NCBI GenBank assembly: GCA_964017195.1 | Contig: OZ024892.1 | Location: 19,161,389-19,225,388 of the forward strand | DNA from: Siderastrea radians | Lineage: Eukaryota; Cnidaria; Anthozoa; Scleractinia; Rhizangiidae | Reading direction: 5' to 3' | DNA: 64,000 nt | In this document: in pieces, positions 35,801 through 47,800 of the stretch | Position numbering within the stretch: position 1 is the stretch's first letter | How the letters are laid out: the number at the start of each line of letters is the position of its first letter | Notes under the pieces: generated by a model | What the model was told of the DNA's origin: nothing | Database searches by the model: none | Seen by the model: only the letters and a program-made list of their open reading frames with translations | Made by a program: the position numbers and the translations under genes

Positions 35801-38800
35801 ATAGTACAAATATTAGGACACATTTGCCGCCATATGAAATGATTAACACAAGTAAAACAGAGTAAGCTTATCTTTTTATTAACCCATGAACAGCGTCACA
35901 GATCCATATTTCGCAGCTCACTTCTCTGTCTTAAACAGTTTCTTCATCGATTTGCCCTCAACCGATGGTAGATATAAACACAAAATAAAGCATAACACTG
36001 AAGGTCATATCAAGGTCATATCTGATCTTTTTCTGGATTCCTGCGGCTTTGGTGTGATTGTTCCGATTGTGTCTGCTGAGCGACTCAAAATATTTTTTTT
36101 TAATGCCGTTCGTGGCATATTAGGTAAGTTAGGACCTTGATAGGTTTTTCAGCTTGTCGTGAACGAATTTCCGACGATAAAGGATAAAAATATTATCTGC
36201 ACTGCTAGATTATTGTTTGAAACGCCGGGCCCAGCTTGTCGTGATACTGCTGCAAGATGGTGTGTTTCGCGTCACGGAGTTTGATCCATACAACCCTTTA
36301 GTCAATAAATTGAAATTGTAGCTTCTTTACAGCTATGCAACCTGCCACACAAAGGGCTGAACGCTGCTTTAGTCAAACATGTATTAGTAAGCCTCTCTAG
36401 AAGATTCATATGTTTCCTTCTGTCGTTAGCAAGTCTTAGCAAATCTATAGACTGGCTGGATTTCGGCCGAGTCTTCCGATATCGAAGTTCCATACAGCCT
36501 TGGACTCTGACTCAAACAAAGAAACCTCACGTGTTCTCTTATCAATATATACCAGTCCAGCACATATCCTGCAACGATCTCTGATATGCATCCTGAAACG
36601 AAGGAAAAGACTCGGCACCCAAATTCAGAGCAATGGTTCAGAGCAATGGCATTTGGTCGCACAAATTGATTCACAAAACAAAGCGCGGCCGGCCCACCAA
36701 AAGCGCGGCCCATCGCCAGGTTTCGCACTAAACAACTAGAATACCTATAGAATGTCTCTGAATTTTTTTCAAAGCCTAAAAAAATTTTCACGAGAGATAT
36801 AGTAAATTGAAGATGAACAAGCGCTCGAGAAAACAAGCAAAATTGACGTGTGTATCGAAAGTAAAACCTCACCTAAACACATATTTCGCCACCATTTACC
36901 ACAATATCCTGCACAACACTTCTTCAATGCTGTCTTGGTCGTTGTGTTACTAATAGACGGGCAAAGCAGGCTGGGAAGGCTCGAAAAAAGGCAAATTAAA
37001 ACTTTCAGTTGAATCTACTCGGTGATATTTCAAAGCCGCCAGGTTGTGACGTCACACTATTGTTTTGCACATTTCCAAAAGTGGAAATGCTCTGGACTGT
37101 TAACCCTATTCTGCCTGGGCTTTTTTTGAGTGTCTGAGCCTGGGGGGGGGGGGGGGGTACAAAGTGCCCCCTATAGATCTCAAAAAGTTTTAAAGCTGTT
37201 GCGATGAAACTTGGCACGTTTGTAGCACGTCATTAGCTTAACAAATTGGACTTATGACGTGTCAGTTATGACGTATCATGATGTCACAATAACGTCACAA
37301 ACCCGCCATTTTGAATTTGAGGCCGCCATCTTGAATCCCAAACCTGCAGTCATACAGCTGACAATGACATCACCAAAAAATATATGGTTTTGTTCTAAGA
37401 AACATAGTCAAAACAAGCACACAAAAGTGAAAAATATCTTCTTCTTACAAACGAAGGGGGAAAACCTGAAAAAAGACAGAAAATAGCCAAATACACTTCT
37501 GAGTAGACTGTTGCTATGGAAACGTCAATCATCATAGACACGTCATTGACACGGGAAAATGTTCTCTGATAAGTTTTAGGAAAAGTCACGAGATTTGGTG
37601 ATTATTCGTCTGGCCGTTTAAAAGTTATAATTCGTTGAAGTCAGCGCGGGCACAATGTGCCCCCCCCCACCTCCCAGGCAGAATAGGGTTAAGACATATG
37701 TACTAAAAATTTGCTAACATTTCATTGATTTTCATCGAACAAAGCCTGTTTGATAGAGTTTGGACTGTAGTATATTATCCTTAACCCGTGATATAAAAAC
37801 ATAACTATCAGGCACAATTACAAACAAATTCCTTTGTCAGCTTCTGGTTAATTTGACACCAATTGTTAGACACTGTTTCACGGGTTAAATAAATCCACTC
37901 TAACTCGACGTCGATGACTACTCTGTCTAAAAGTTGTCTACGTTATTTTTTTTGTCCTGATAAAAGAATTTCAAACAAGGTGCCCTTATGGAAAGAAGAC
38001 AAAACTGTACAAGAAAGCAAAGATAGAGAAATTTGCAGAATATCTGCTTAAAGATGGTCTTGTGTCCTGTTTGTCCAGTTACAGTGACTATGAATGTGAG
38101 TATGGTTCCTAGGTACAGTATTTAGGCTACTAGTGGTCAGAATATAGCCATGAACTGACTTGATTCCTCTGGGAATCCAATCTAACTAGAGAGGATTTAC
38201 ACATCATTTACATACTCTTAATTACTCAGCCAAAAGACTTTCACTTCCGATTGGAGAGTAAAAATTATTGATCAGAAGTACAACTGAATGGTAAATGACG
38301 GGGGAGGAGGAAAGAATTTCATTTACGAGCCAAAACATTTGCTATGGCTTCAGTCTGCAAAGGAGGAACTGGAATGTAATAATGTCGTGAAGGTTGTAGA
38401 TGGCGCAGTCAGGAATGGAAGGGTGACAATGAATGCCTGATTTCCTGCTGTATGCACGGATTCCGTAAAATGGTTAAAGTTCTTCCACAATCGATATCAT
38501 TTTTGTTTTTTTCGTTGCGTCTTCTGGGATGGCTATTGTTCTGGAATTTGTAAGTTCTTGTTGCTAGGTTGCTTGAATGTGAAGGTGCTCGGCAAAAGGG
38601 TGAGAGTGCTCCCCGGCACCACCGTAAACCCTGATGATAATTTGCCTCCCGAGCAGACAACAAACTACATTCAACTAACTGTTTGCCTTAATTTTGTGGT
38701 ATTAGTGAAAGACCTGGTTGAAAAAAGAGAAATGTACAAGCACAGGATTGACAAGTTGGAGAGTAAAGTACATAACATGACAACCGGACTCATTACAGAA

Positions 38801-41800
38801 TTCTTTGCACCTGGCAGGCTGGACTGCCTCAAAGGTTGGTATCCAGTGTTTGTGCACTTTGCATACGGAATAGCTTACTTTCTTTGTTTTTGTTTGTTTT
38901 TTTTTTTAACGAGCCTCTGCTTATCGTTTAATAGGATCATTTATTTCATTACACTAGGGGACCATTCATTTTTTATGAGGTAGGGGCGCTGGTGGGATTT
39001 GAGGGGGGGGGGGGGTCATGCCAAAAATCTGGCTTCAAAGGGGGAGGGGGTGCCGAAAATTTTGGTGTGTAAAGGGGAGGGCACCAAAAAATTGCTTTTA
39101 AGTTTAGTAGTGACAGCAGCTGTAATAATGCAAACATCAGTGCCAAAAAATAGCGTTTCTAAGGTTCTGGAAATTCAAGTTTTCCCCGGGGAGCATGCCC
39201 CCGGAAACCTCTACTTTGTTATACACCGAGCGGCAACTCTACCCCACCAACTGTTTCATTACAAAATACAGCCAGGTCTGCTGGTATATTCTTAAACACC
39301 TGAACAATTGATAACAGTGTCCAAAATAATACTCTAAACCGGCGTTAATTGCCTGTTTATGTACTTCAGAATGCACCAAATTGCATTAGAGCATCTCTAG
39401 ATTTTCAAAATTTTCCAGGGGAAGATAGCCCTGACACCCCTACCAGAAAATTACCTTTAGTGCTAGTCAATAAATGAACGGTCCCCTAGTGGGTAAAGAA
39501 GTGCCTATCATTGTTCTCATATAATGATATGGAGCATCGTAGAATCAAGTAATTAATGGCACTAGATAGCGTAGGAGACGTTAATTGATAGTTGCTGATT
39601 TTCTTTGTACATACGGCGTTGTTAAAGCTGATGATTTTGCTTGATCTGGCGCCCTTCAAATGTCGATTTTTTTTTGTCCTCGTTTTATAGAGCACACGTA
39701 CAAGGCCAGTTCGCCTGGTCCGGAATCTGACAGAAGTATGATATTCTACTCCAGGTGAGGCAGCATGTTTTGTAGCTAATAGAACAGTTGACGTGGAATC
39801 ATTCCTGAAATGTTAACTGTGTTGCTACTAGTTAGATTCTAGTTCCCGAAATGCAGTCAAACAAAATGTTGAAGTCATTTGCAAAACAATGCATTTTTAC
39901 TGCTCCTCTGAAATTGCCATGTTGGTTTGGCCGTTTATAGGTGATTTTTTTGTCATCTCTGTTGCGCAAAAAGGAATTTGTTGATGTTTCTTCAGTAGTT
40001 TTAAACCAAGGAAATCCGACAGCAACCAGCTTGTAAGACAGGGGCGTTCCTGCCTTTACGTGTTTTTCTTAATTTGACGGTTTATAATACAGGAGAAATG
40101 GAAATTCATATAGATGACGTGAAAAGGTAATATTGTGAAATTTCGATACTGAAAGTTCCTTCATTACTGATGCGAAAGAATGCGCCCGAGCGTGTTGTAT
40201 TACCTCTTCCATTTATTGCGCGACTTATTGTATGGCTGTGGTCGCACTCAATGTTAGCTTAGTGTCTATCAAGCAGTTTGATTCCATTATTGCTCTTGGC
40301 GTCCCAAAACATGTCTTGTTCAACACAATTGCCTTATCCAATGTTAGGAGACAAAATCCAATAATTCGTAGCTTGAGACTGAAAACATAACTATAATAGA
40401 TTCAAACATTTTTCGCCCGTGTTTACCGGTGTTTACCGGGGGGGCTTGTAAGCTGTTGGGCTTATAAGTGGCAGTTTACGGTATTTATGTATTTATCAGT
40501 ATCATTAGACGCAGTGAAGCCTTGCCAAAACCTTGCCTGTTACTAGGGCTTTGAAAAAGAAATTATTATTAGGTCTCTATGTATTGGTCTTCAAAAATTG
40601 GTCAAGACAGGAGTAAGAATGTAAAAATGTATGTTGAGTTTACTTAAGCCCAAACGAGGGGTGTGGCCAGGGGTGCCGGAACCGTCCTTTTCGTTCTTTA
40701 TAAGCTTGTGAAACCATTTTATGGCAAACCTAGCGGATTACACTTTTATACATGAAACTCAACTCATGTTGAAACTCATCATGACAAGGAGTGCTAATGT
40801 TCAGGGCTTTTTGTCGCTTTCCGCCTGATCTTCTGAGCAGTGCGGGTGATGAAGGTGGAGAACCATCCTTGTGACGAATGGCTAACGCTCGAAACGTCAG
40901 CTTTCAATCTCTTCACGGTGGCTCAATTTACCTTATTAACTCAGTTGATAAATACAAAGTTTTGTGTTTCGCTTCCCCTCCGACGCAGCACCACAGTTTC
41001 TCTAGAAACTAACCCCCTTGTTTGTCAGGTGACAGTTGTGGGATATTTCTCCGAGTTCTCACGGTTCAGGAGAACGAGCTCGGTTTCGCTTAGAGCACTG
41101 CTATGGACGGTAGACCATCTGATGACAGGGCCTTAGATTTCAGCGCAGATATTGGTCTTATAGGTCCCACGCCATATGCTCTTCATACACGGACGGATTC
41201 CTTTTTAGAAAACTGTATATTCGAGAGCATGCTCACACCATCGATCTTCCAAGTGGCAACTAAAGGGCTTGCAATGGACGCGCACCGGATGACACTTAAG
41301 GATGGTTCTCCACCGGGATCTTGATATCGTGTCCGGAGTTTAAGAGGATAAATGTATCGGACTTAGTCTCTGCCGGCCTTGCGGTCGCAGGCTCCCTTCC
41401 CTCCATGGGGAGGGAAGGGAGCCAGGAGTTTGAACACCACGCCCAGCTCTGCTCCTAGTACTCCTGCGCAAACTATGGTGGCCCTGCAGGCCCTGCAGTG
41501 ATAGCAGCCAGTGCTGTCTTGCCGGAAGCTGACTGTCTTCAGGGCTTGTATGGTAGTGTTAATCTGCTTAATGACGTCTGCCATCACAGCGAGGAATGCA
41601 CGAAAGTGGGTATGATAAAAAGTGTACTTACCAGAGCCCACTGGAAGGAAGACACCGATGTGTTGCAAAATAGCTTTGGACTCCGACTCGCCAATTCCAT
41701 GGTCTGGTTTTCTCACTTTCCCGTTCGAGGCATACTTAGACAGCCCTGGTAGAACTCAACATGACCAACGTCGATTAGTTCCCTCTGCGCTATTCCCAGA

Positions 41801-44800
41801 CAAGAGCAAGAAAATTGTTTCCGCAAATGGCAGCTTCTCGAGGCGCCTTCTTCGACGCAACACTGGTGGCTTGCAAATAATATTGAAATCCTTCACCGTG
41901 AAATTAATTAGACTGTGGGAAAAATATCCTAAAATGCATTCACGCTAGGGAATATTCTCGTCTTGAAAAGTCGAACTCTGCAGTAAGATATATATAAAAA
42001 AATGTATTGATGTCTGCTATTTTAGACTATCGGAAACTAATACTTTCTGCTTCTAGTGAACACGTGACAATTTTTTCCTCTCGCCAGAACATCACAAAAT
42101 CTACATCTATGCAATCTGCAACTTGTTTTGTACAGGTCAGAATTGTGTGGCGAATAGTCCCCTCATATGTCGGTATCACTCTATTTTACTAGTGGAAAGA
42201 TATTTCAGGCATAACTTCGGCGGTGTAACATGACACCAAACAGGAGTACTAAACAAACGCAGTTGTAGCCAAGTGCTACGCATTGAAAACTCACGATTAT
42301 GGACAAAAGTGAACTTAAAATTTTCAGGGAACTTGTAAAAAACAAATGGATGCCTTCTTTGTTAACCTTCGATATGCTTTAGTTTAAATCATGGGAAAAA
42401 AAATTCAGCTAACTCTGCGGTTTGTTTTTACGTTGAGGTAGTCCGGCATTTAGGATGAAAACGGGAAACGGTCATTCCGGTCGAGTTAGTTGCTGAGACA
42501 AACGCCATCAGCATTTACATCACCTTCTATCTTGCACAATTTCTTTCATAGCTTAAGTTATTTCAGACGTCCTAATCTTTCCATTTTTTTCCCATTTTTG
42601 CAATCCCATCACCAAAACCTATCCTGTGACTTGACCAGAACCCGTTGCGTGACAGACAAATTTAGTTAAATCAGACCATAATAGTGCGGTTTCTGAGATG
42701 AATGTGGAGACCACTGCAAAGTTATTTAGTTTCTTCAAGGAATTGACACTAAGAGATTTTAAAAATTTATTGGCCATTCGTTAAGGGATGTGAATGTGAT
42801 GGTGGAGTCGTTATTCATTAGTTGAAAGTCAATCTGGAGATACCAGGAGATAACGGTCGATTCCACGCGTCAAGATGGCCCTTGGACAGTACACCTAAAA
42901 ACCTGGCATTTAGACAAAATCTTATTCAAGGTGAGCTACATATGACCTTTATCCTTTACTTTTGATCCAAATACCAAAGGAAAAAAGGAAAAAATTCCAA
43001 GTTTCCGGCTACTGGGTCGGAGACACGAGCTTATTGAGTTTGTACTGGTTGACAGGTTAATGTTGTGATTATCGGGATTTTGAGAGCGTTTGTGCTCGGC
43101 GCTGATAAAAAGCCCGAAACTAATTTTTATACCTGATTTTAGAATGGTATTTCGTCTTTCAAGAGTTCTGAATTTCAAGTGATTTGGTGTTTTACGGGGG
43201 AGGGAAATTTTCTCTTGAAAAACTGTGCCAAATTGAGAATTCAAAGCAAGCGAATTTTAGTGATTTTCAGCAGCTCGCCATGACCTTGAAAATTAATTCA
43301 CAGATCTAAAACCGGACAGGACTCAATTACTTCATACACACTTCAAAAGCAAACTTCCACGCTTAAAATGGGGGTTTTCTGGGGTGCGAATCAAACAGAG
43401 CGAAGTTTACGAGAAGGTATGATACACGTTTATTTGGCGTGTTTACAGAGCACGTGTGGCGTAAACGTGTTAAATTTTTTTTTCGGGCTTAAAAAGAAAA
43501 TGAAAGCAAAAAATTCCACCACGTTTCTTAGATTACCATAGGGTATCCGTGGAAAATTTATGAAGGAATTTTATTTTTCATCATGTGCCGCCACTCGCTC
43601 GATGTTAGTGGACATCCCCTCTTAAGACTTCAAGCACTACGAAGGAGATTTGTCTACGAGAGTTACAAACAGTTTTCTAAGCGTGTGAGGTCAACTCTGT
43701 ACGGAATGAGCTCTTCTATTATAGACAATATCATCAAATCCTTGCACAAGCGCTTATATCTTATTGTTAAGCACAAAGGCAAGCGGATAAAATATTAATA
43801 TGATTTCCTGGTCGATTTTTATTCCCTGTTACGTTATCGATCAAGAAAAGGATTATCGATTAACATAACAGTAACACAATCAGTAGATTGCACGTGCAGA
43901 AGTGTCCTATTATGTCACGCTCGTGTCACAAAACTGTAGAACGTGTACAACAAAACGCGGAGAAAACAGTTTTTTTTCTGTTTTCTATCACATTTATAGA
44001 TTTCAATGGATAAGCATCATTACATCAAATCATTTCGGCTACTTAAAACAACACTGTGTATTAAAAATAAAATTTTACCACGGTCTACAAGAATTCCATG
44101 TCCACTAATAGAATTATTAGATATCTTCTCAGTTAGCAGGCTGTTGACCGTAGACTGTCGGCTTATCACGTGAGTAGTAAATTACATTTATTCAGTTCGT
44201 TCGAAGCCAGTTTTAGCAACAGTTCTTTCAGTGTAGAATAAAGGTGGCGAAACACTTTGGACATGAAGCAATCTCCTTTTGTTTTTCCTCTGGGATTCGC
44301 ACGTTTAAGTGGAATTTCTTTCTGTACGTTACAAGATACACCTGTCTCACAGCTCCCGCATTTAAGTCTTTATCAGCATTTACCGTTTCACACTCGTTCC
44401 CATCAGATGTACTTGAGCTTGACTCGCTATCACTTGCATATTCTGCCAGCAAATCCATTTCCAGGCTTTCTGATTGACAAGTTGCGAAACAAACCGCACG
44501 CGAATTTCACGCCAATTTCACACAATAAGGAAGGAAGAAAACTGACTACGGATTTACAGCTAGCTCGCGAAAATATCAACAATTACTAACGTTGTCAAGA
44601 AGTACATACAATGTGCAGTTGAATGGAGACACTGGAAAGTTGAAGCGATGCTGTCCTTTTAATTCTGAGCGAACAATGTAGTACGTGTTTTTGATGACGG
44701 AAATACTTGTGCAGACAAACGCTTATCGCTATAATTAAGCTACCTCTAAGCGTCAACTACAAGCGTAAAGAAAGTTTAAGGATATCATTGAACAGGATCA

Positions 44801-47800
44801 ACAAACTTGTGCTGGAAAGTGCGTAAAAACAAATCCTTATTTTGCTAAAGACATCAACTAATGTGGCGGTGCAGATCGCTCTGGGACGAACACCCATTTT
44901 CCATGAAAAAGTCACGCTAATTACTTCCGCGGAGAATACTTGAAACTGCTCGATTTCCCTCTGCAATTCTTAACCGCGTAATATTCCACGAAGGAAACAT
45001 ATCTCTCGAAATGTGCCGTAACGCAGATTATCTACACTAACTTTGGTAGCTAAAATTGCATTTGCAAAATTGTTGAGACACACCCGGAAAATCGGACTTT
45101 CGCGTTAAAGCAGCCTGTTGCAAAGAAATCAAAGGCTTGTTTGCTCTCCACACCCCCCCCCTGCCCCTTTCAATGTTGCTCCTCGTTACTTTGATTGACA
45201 TCTCGAAATCCATACAACATTGATAAGGGGGGAGGGGGCCGAAAGGTGTTGTAGCTGGAAGGGTGAAATGTGAGCTAAAATATATAGAGTGTCTCAAGTC
45301 TGAAATTATGGATATGTGAAATTCATATATTTGAACTGCGAAATGAAGAAATAAGTGTAAAGAAGATCCTCGCAGTTATTAACGCAACTTATGCAGTTGC
45401 GAAAAGGAAGCCTGAAAAAATCAGGCTTGCCGGGATTCGAACCCTGACCTCTGCGATACCGGTGCAGCGCTCTAACCAATTGAGCTAACAAGCCAACTGG
45501 GAGATGGTCATTAAATTGGTTCGTAATATACCCGGGAAAGATGAAGATGAAATTATGAATATATGAAATTCATATATTTGAACTGCGGAATGAAGAAATA
45601 AATGTGAAGAAGGTCCTCGCAGTTATTAACGCAACTTATGCAGTTGCGAAAAGAAAGCCTGAAAAAAATCAGGCTTGCCGGGATTCGAACTGCATAAGTT
45701 GCGTTAATAACCGCGAGGATCTTCTTTACATTTATGTCTCAAGTCTTTTTGCGATTGCTTGTAGGTCATGATAATGGTAATTATGTTTCCCTTCCCTTGG
45801 CTAAGTTTCGGACTGGCTTTATGCGTACCGCCAAAAATTGCCTGGAAACGCCCCTGTAAGAGTCAACAAAACAGTGTAACGCCTTAGTGCGCGAACTTCT
45901 TGAAGTTCTTAGGGGTTCTTCTTTTACAGGATAACTGACTTCCTTTGACAGAACAGCCTAGAACAGTCATTAGATCATTGATAACCAATAGCAGTAGTTA
46001 TCGAAAATTACATCATCTTTGTAGAGACTAGCATAAATACAAGTGCTTTGTAAGTAGTTTTTCGATTATGCCCAATCCAAGTCCTCGTAAGAAGGTTGGT
46101 TGATCCTTGTTATAATAAAAACCCAGCGTTTATGGTTTTACTAGCCAAACTGCGAAACCGACAAAATAGCACTCAAGAGGAGAAATACTCCTAACTTTGA
46201 GCAAAATGGAGCGAGTAACCCTAACCTGCGATCAGGCCGAATTTTAGCATCGCTTTCATATTCTCTTACGTTGGTCGCTCGCTAAAATAGGGCCTGATAC
46301 AATCTCTCACAGGAGCTTGTGCAGGCGGCCAAATTTTGGCCGCGGAAATTTCGCAATCTGATTGGCCCTTTAACAATAAAGCTGTCAACGGAATAAATTG
46401 TCTACGAGACTCGCTCACAATTTCGATCCGACCGCCATCGCCAAGGAACAACCAAGGAACAAGTCTGCCGAAGTAAAATGTGTTGCTCTAATAAATTCTC
46501 GTCGTTCTAGGAGAATTGTCACCATTTCTTTCTCTCCTGAGAATGGCGTTCGGTTTGACGCAAGCTGTCTCTCACGTGGAGCAGAGAAGTACAGCAACAG
46601 TGAAGTATGTATTCCGATTTATCGCATCGTGTCTCGGAATTTTCATTTGACGGCTTTCAGCTAGTATTGATACTATGAACAGAGCAGTGATTGTTTCCGC
46701 GTTTTACGAAACAAAACGAACAGCAGACGAACAAGTATCTTTCGCAAAGAATGATCAACAAGTCAACCGACAATTCGGTAAACTTAACGGTAAACTGACG
46801 TTTGGCGAGAGCCGCAATCAAGTCGCAATAACGATTTTCAGTTTATTCATTCAGTGTTTAATACTTTTGTCGTTTTATTGATCTCTGACATTGACATCAA
46901 AGGATCTGACTAGTTTTGTAGTAAATGTTGTTCGTTTTACAACACAAATTCGCTGCTGTTTAGAGATAAAATTCGCTGCTAATCTTAAATAATTATCACT
47001 TCTGGAACTAAATTAAATTACAAAATACTCGTTTTTTTTTTTATAAACGGTTTTATTTATATCTTTATTCTAAAGAATGAAACTGAAGGTATTTCTCTTA
47101 ATTGCCCAAGGTTTTTTACGCAGAAAATCGGTGACAAATGCGAAGAGAAGAGAATTCCGGGTTCCACCTGAAATGGGAAAGGATTCAAGGACGCAGCATA
47201 TTTTGGTACATGACAACCTCGTCGTGTTTTGAGTTTTCATTCAGTTTCAGCTCAGACAGAGCAACCATGTAAAATACCGGAACCTTCAAGCTAGCAATCG
47301 TGTAAATTTGAGTGCTAGTGCCTAGAAGATACATCGTAGCCCATGATTTTCTCATTTTTGCCGACATTTGTGTGACTTTTTGCGAATTGCCGTTATGGGA
47401 AATTTGCATACCGAGGATCGTGCAAGCAGAAGAAATTTTGATTGGCTGTTTTGTTGAATGTCAATCAATCAAAAAAGTGGGTGGTAGACGTTCCGTAGAA
47501 GAATTGTGTCAGGCTCTCTCTTTCGTTTCGCCCGTCGCGCCTGAATGTTTCACCGAGCGAAACGAAAATAGAGCCTGATCGCAGGTTAGAGTAACCCTAG
47601 CTGCCAGCGCGGGCTTACACGAGTCATGCTAAGGCAAACAAATGATGAAAAACGGGGCACACGCCCAACAAAACCCATCTGAAAGCCTCCTTATCCCTTC
47701 CCTCTGAAGTTATGCCTCCTCCAACAGTTATGCGTCAACAGTTATGTATAATAATGTTGTGGTTAAATTTGGTGTCAGTTCAATTTTTACTTTCCCTTCT

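Larger units (their letters stand above)
23779..37966 (+). other. DRC7: DRC7 intron 8 (14 kb), the most transposon-rich intron
   Basis: From left to right it holds a mostly unannotated part (23.8-26.5 kb), a broken THAP-domain coding region, a 75-base tandem duplication near 29 kb, an older repeat (28.47-28.74 kb, with an inverted copy further right), Mutator-like copy A, a large hAT-like element, and three TTAA elements in a chain. The first 2.7 kb show no repeat I recognise, apart from a plus-strand stretch near 25.7-26.2 kb that is strikingly poor in G. Confidence 0.6.

Noticed and set aside
36426..36872. 148-codon minus-strand ORF as a piggyBac transposase fragment
   Set aside because: It lies in a TTAA element, but I could not see the DDD catalytic pattern or the C-terminal cysteine-rich domain. 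Composition alone is not evidence.
38558..38983. 141-codon ORF spanning DRC7 exon 10
   Set aside because: Only 38706-38834 matches DRC7 and has splice borders. The upstream and downstream parts are intron that happens to be open.
40840..41136. 98-codon ORF as a host exon
   Set aside because: Its start overlaps a Penelope 3' end and the rest has no recognisable protein pattern or DRC7 similarity. DRC7 phase is complete without it.
41363..41716. Minus-strand 117-codon ORF with a possible donor site, considered as a nested gene
   Set aside because: It starts with GTG, partly covers a GC-rich hairpin and shows no domain. There is too little to call a gene.
45423..45494. Functional tRNA gene
   Set aside because: The base before the anticodon is C instead of T, and the same body recurs in a neighbouring copy, so it is a SINE.
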